The position numbers were made by a program, and so were the translations under genes. A stretch of 7,837 nucleotides of DNA, from the NCBI GenBank assembly GCA_934476545.1, contig CAKSOB010000067.1, positions 1-7,837 on the forward strand, in the 5' to 3' direction. Positions 6,065-7,837 of this stretch are shown piece by piece (position 1 is the first letter of the stretch; each line of letters opens with the position of its first letter). The stretch is from an uncultured Eubacteriales bacterium. GTDB taxonomy: Bacteria > Bacillota > Clostridia > Oscillospirales > Acutalibacteraceae. The notes beneath the pieces were generated by a model. It saw only the letters and a list, made by a program, of their open reading frames with translations. It was not told the origin of the DNA and did not search any database.

Positions 6065-7167
6065 CACAACAATCCTCCTTCTGCAATCGGACAATGTGAT
6101 TCTTGGGAACATTCCGATTCAGTCGGCAACTCTTTCAGCGGTGCTACCGGTATCGCCACTGCATTTCTCGGCAAGCGTACCGGAATTTCTACCTTAGGTG
6201 CCTTCTCATGCAATAGCCATGTTGCCGCATAGTGGGTATTGGTCACTTGGAACATTGGCGGCATTTCTTCATAATCAATCTTCATGGCATAGCTGTTCCG
6301 CACTGCAAAGGCATCCCCCTTTGGCAAATCAATCATAGTTGGCGGCGCGCCGGGAATGCTGCGAAGCATTTCCCCTTCCTTTGCCAAAGACGGTAAGGAA
6401 GAAAGCAACCCCCAAGTATAGGGATGCCGAGGGTCATAGAATACCTCCTCCGCTGTGCCGATTTCCACAATTTTCCCTGCATACATAATGGCAACTCGGT
6501 CAGCAACACTTGCCACAACGCCTAAATCATGAGAAATAAATACAAAGGAAACGCCGGATTCTTCTTTCAGTTTCCGAATCAGCTTTAAAATTTTTGCTTG
6601 CACGGTAACGTCCAATGCAGTGGTTGGTTCATCTGCAAAAATTACTTTCGGCTCCGAAGCCAACGCCATTGCCAAAACACAACGCTGCCGCATTCCGCCG
6701 GAAAAATAATGGGGCTGCAGATGAAACCGCTGTTCTGCATCATCAATTTCTACTAAGCGCATCAGCTCCAACGCTTTTTGTTTGGCTTCCTCTGTGGAAA
6801 TTTTTTTGTGTTTTTTAATGGCTTCTACCATTTGCTTTCCAATGGGGATCGTTGGATTCAAGGAGGTCATTGGGTCTTGAAACACCATAGAAAACGCATT
6901 GGCACGCAGCTTTCGCATTTGGCGTTCCTTATATCTTGTAATGTCCTCTCCATCTACCAGAATCTTCCCGGATTTTATTTTAGAGTTAGAGGGTAACAGC
7001 TTCATGATAGATTGAACCATAACTGTTTTTCCGCAGCCGGATTCTCCCACAATCGCAAGCACCTCTCCGGGATTTAAGCTCCACGACACCTCTCGAACCG
7101 CTTCTACTTCGCCATACGGCGTATCAAAGCTGACGGAGACATTGGATAGTTCTAATACCGGTTGCAT
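6064..7167 (-). CDS. DppD/OppD-type ABC transporter ATP-binding protein without the conserved cysteines (operon 2)
   Basis: This is the first ATPase subunit of operon 2, 367 residues, somewhat long because of a 47-residue tail after WLLH. Motifs are Walker A GESGCGKT (41-48), Q-loop Q97, signature FSGGMRQR (155-162), Walker B VIFADE (175-180), D-loop TALD and switch His213, so the ATPase core looks intact. The C-terminal domain aligns with the classic pattern (IPGAPP, PKG, YAMKI, EEMPP, WLLH). However, the four positions that normally hold Cys are D285, N291, D298 and T316, with spacing identical to C280/C286/C293/C311 of the operon 1 paralogue. The tail has two other Cys (about 354 and 359). 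GAGGG lies 6 nt before the ATG. The gene starts 25 nt after the lipoprotein gene and overlaps the next gene by one base. Confidence 0.95.
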   Translation of the reverse strand: MQPVLELSNVSVSFDTPYGEVEAVREVSWSLNPGEVLAIVGESGCGKTVMVQSIMKLLPSNSKIKSGKILVDGEDITRYKERQMRKLRANAFSMVFQDPMTSLNPTIPIGKQMVEAIKKHKKISTEEAKQKALELMRLVEIDDAEQRFHLQPHYFSGGMRQRCVLAMALASEPKVIFADEPTTALDVTVQAKILKLIRKLKEESGVSFVFISHDLGVVASVADRVAIMYAGKIVEIGTAEEVFYDPRHPYTWGLLSSLPSLAKEGEMLRSIPGAPPTMIDLPKGDAFAVRNSYAMKIDYEEMPPMFQVTNTHYAATWLLHEKAPKVEIPVRLPRNAVAIPVAPLKELPTESECSQESHCPIAEGGLL

Positions 7168-7192
7168 GATTTTCCCTCACTTTTTCTTCTGA

Positions 7193-7837
7193 TTATTCAA
7201 AGCTCCAGTTTTCAACATTCCACATAACACCAACTGCATGATGACCGAGCAATCTACTGGTATCCAATCCCTTCAAGTTAGAAACACCCACATAGCAGCC
7301 TTTCATATAGGCAACCAGTAACACGCCCGGCTCTTTTGCATAGGCTTCTTCAAACTGCGCATACAGTTCCTTGCGCTTTGCTTCGTCTTTTTCATGTCTT
7401 GCAGCTGTCAGAAGGTTGTCCACCTCTTGATTGGAATACTGCATATTATTGGAAGAGCCGCCTGTTACAAATTGAGAATAAGCTTGGTCTGCATCAAACT
7501 GAGTCGCATAGCCTGCCAAGAAACCGTTATATCCGGACTCCCAGTCAAACTTAGTAACCAGTACAATCTCCATTTCTACACCGGCCTGCTCCAACTGCTG
7601 CGACATCAATTTTGCAATATCGACACGCTCTTCTTCGTAATCACGAACCTGAATGGTAAAGTGGAACCGTTCGCCGTTCCGCTCATAAATGCCGTCACTG
7701 CCTTTTTTCCAACCCAGCTTTTCCATTTCGGCAGCAAACCGATCCAGGTCATAGCTGTAAACATTTGCTTTTTCGTTACCACCCATATTACTCAACTGGA
7801 TAACAGACCATGCCGGCTCGCCCATACCGTCCAACAC
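7193..7837 (-). CDS. Solute-binding protein, SBP_bac_5 family, C-terminal part (5' end outside window)
   Basis: This is the C-terminal 214 residues of the operon 2 ligand receptor. The frame is open at the right edge, so the first visible codon is not a real start. Recognisable features are a YDLDRFAAEMEKLGW segment, the mixed strand/helix FHFTIQVRDYEEERVDIAKL and QQLEQAGVEMEI. Next come the FDADQAYSQFVTGG region, where family members often have DP, and YSNQEVDNLLTAA near the end. A final helix-strand unit closes with VMWNVENWSFE. The family is the same as the operon 1 lipoprotein, but the alignable parts differ clearly, so the two probably bind different ligands. The signal peptide and lipobox would lie upstream of the window. 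It precedes the two ATPase genes, the same order as in operon 1. Confidence 0.93.
   Translation of the reverse strand: MLDGMGEPAWSVIQLSNMGGNEKANVYSYDLDRFAAEMEKLGWKKGSDGIYERNGERFHFTIQVRDYEEERVDIAKLMSQQLEQAGVEMEIVLVTKFDWESGYNGFLAGYATQFDADQAYSQFVTGGSSNNMQYSNQEVDNLLTAARHEKDEAKRKELYAQFEEAYAKEPGVLLVAYMKGCYVGVSNLKGLDTSRLLGHHAVGVMWNVENWSFE

Noticed and set aside
6065..6112. A longer DppF-type protein starting at 6112
   Set aside because: The extra 16 residues lie inside the preceding gene, and the ATG at 6064 has AAGGAGG at good spacing and the family-typical N-terminus.

Overview
The window carries parts of two tandem ABC transporter operons of the Opp/Dpp/Nik (peptide or nickel uptake) superfamily, all on the minus strand, so transcription runs from high to low coordinates. 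Ribosome binding sites of the GGAGG type, a lipoprotein signal with an LAGC lipobox, TTG/GTG starts and moderate-to-low GC point to a Gram-positive host, most likely a Clostridia-type member of the Bacillota. That placement is inferred from style, not from a marker gene.

Operon 2 (7837 to 5174) enters the window inside its substrate-binding lipoprotein gene. It continues with a DppD-type ATPase and a DppF-type ATPase and ends at a rho-independent terminator (about 5096-5135). Its permeases are not in the window and probably lie upstream, beyond 7837.

The spacer 4504-5173 is the least ordinary part. It holds a 50-codon gene (4930 to 4778) with a strong ribosome binding site, a plausible promoter and its own terminator hairpin (4676-4720). 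Two related AT-rich inverted repeats also lie there. One is imperfect and sits upstream of the small gene (4994-5044). The other is a perfect 21-bp palindrome upstream of operon 1 (4536-4589). With the small gene counted, no stretch over 300 bases is without a gene.

Operon 1 (4503 to 1) has the order permease B, permease C, substrate-binding lipoprotein, DppD-type ATPase, and the first ten codons of a DppF-type ATPase that runs off the left edge. Together these would form a complete importer. The lipoprotein captures the ligand outside the membrane, the B/C heterodimer forms the channel, and the D/F heterodimer hydrolyses ATP.

The two DppD paralogues differ sharply in their C-terminal domain. 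The operon 1 copy keeps four cysteines at family spacing (C-x5-C-x6-C-x17-C). The operon 2 copy has D, N, D and T at exactly those four positions. I see no defence system, mobile element, CRISPR array or RNA gene. The candidate for something undescribed is the small gene together with the palindromes it shares with operon 1.
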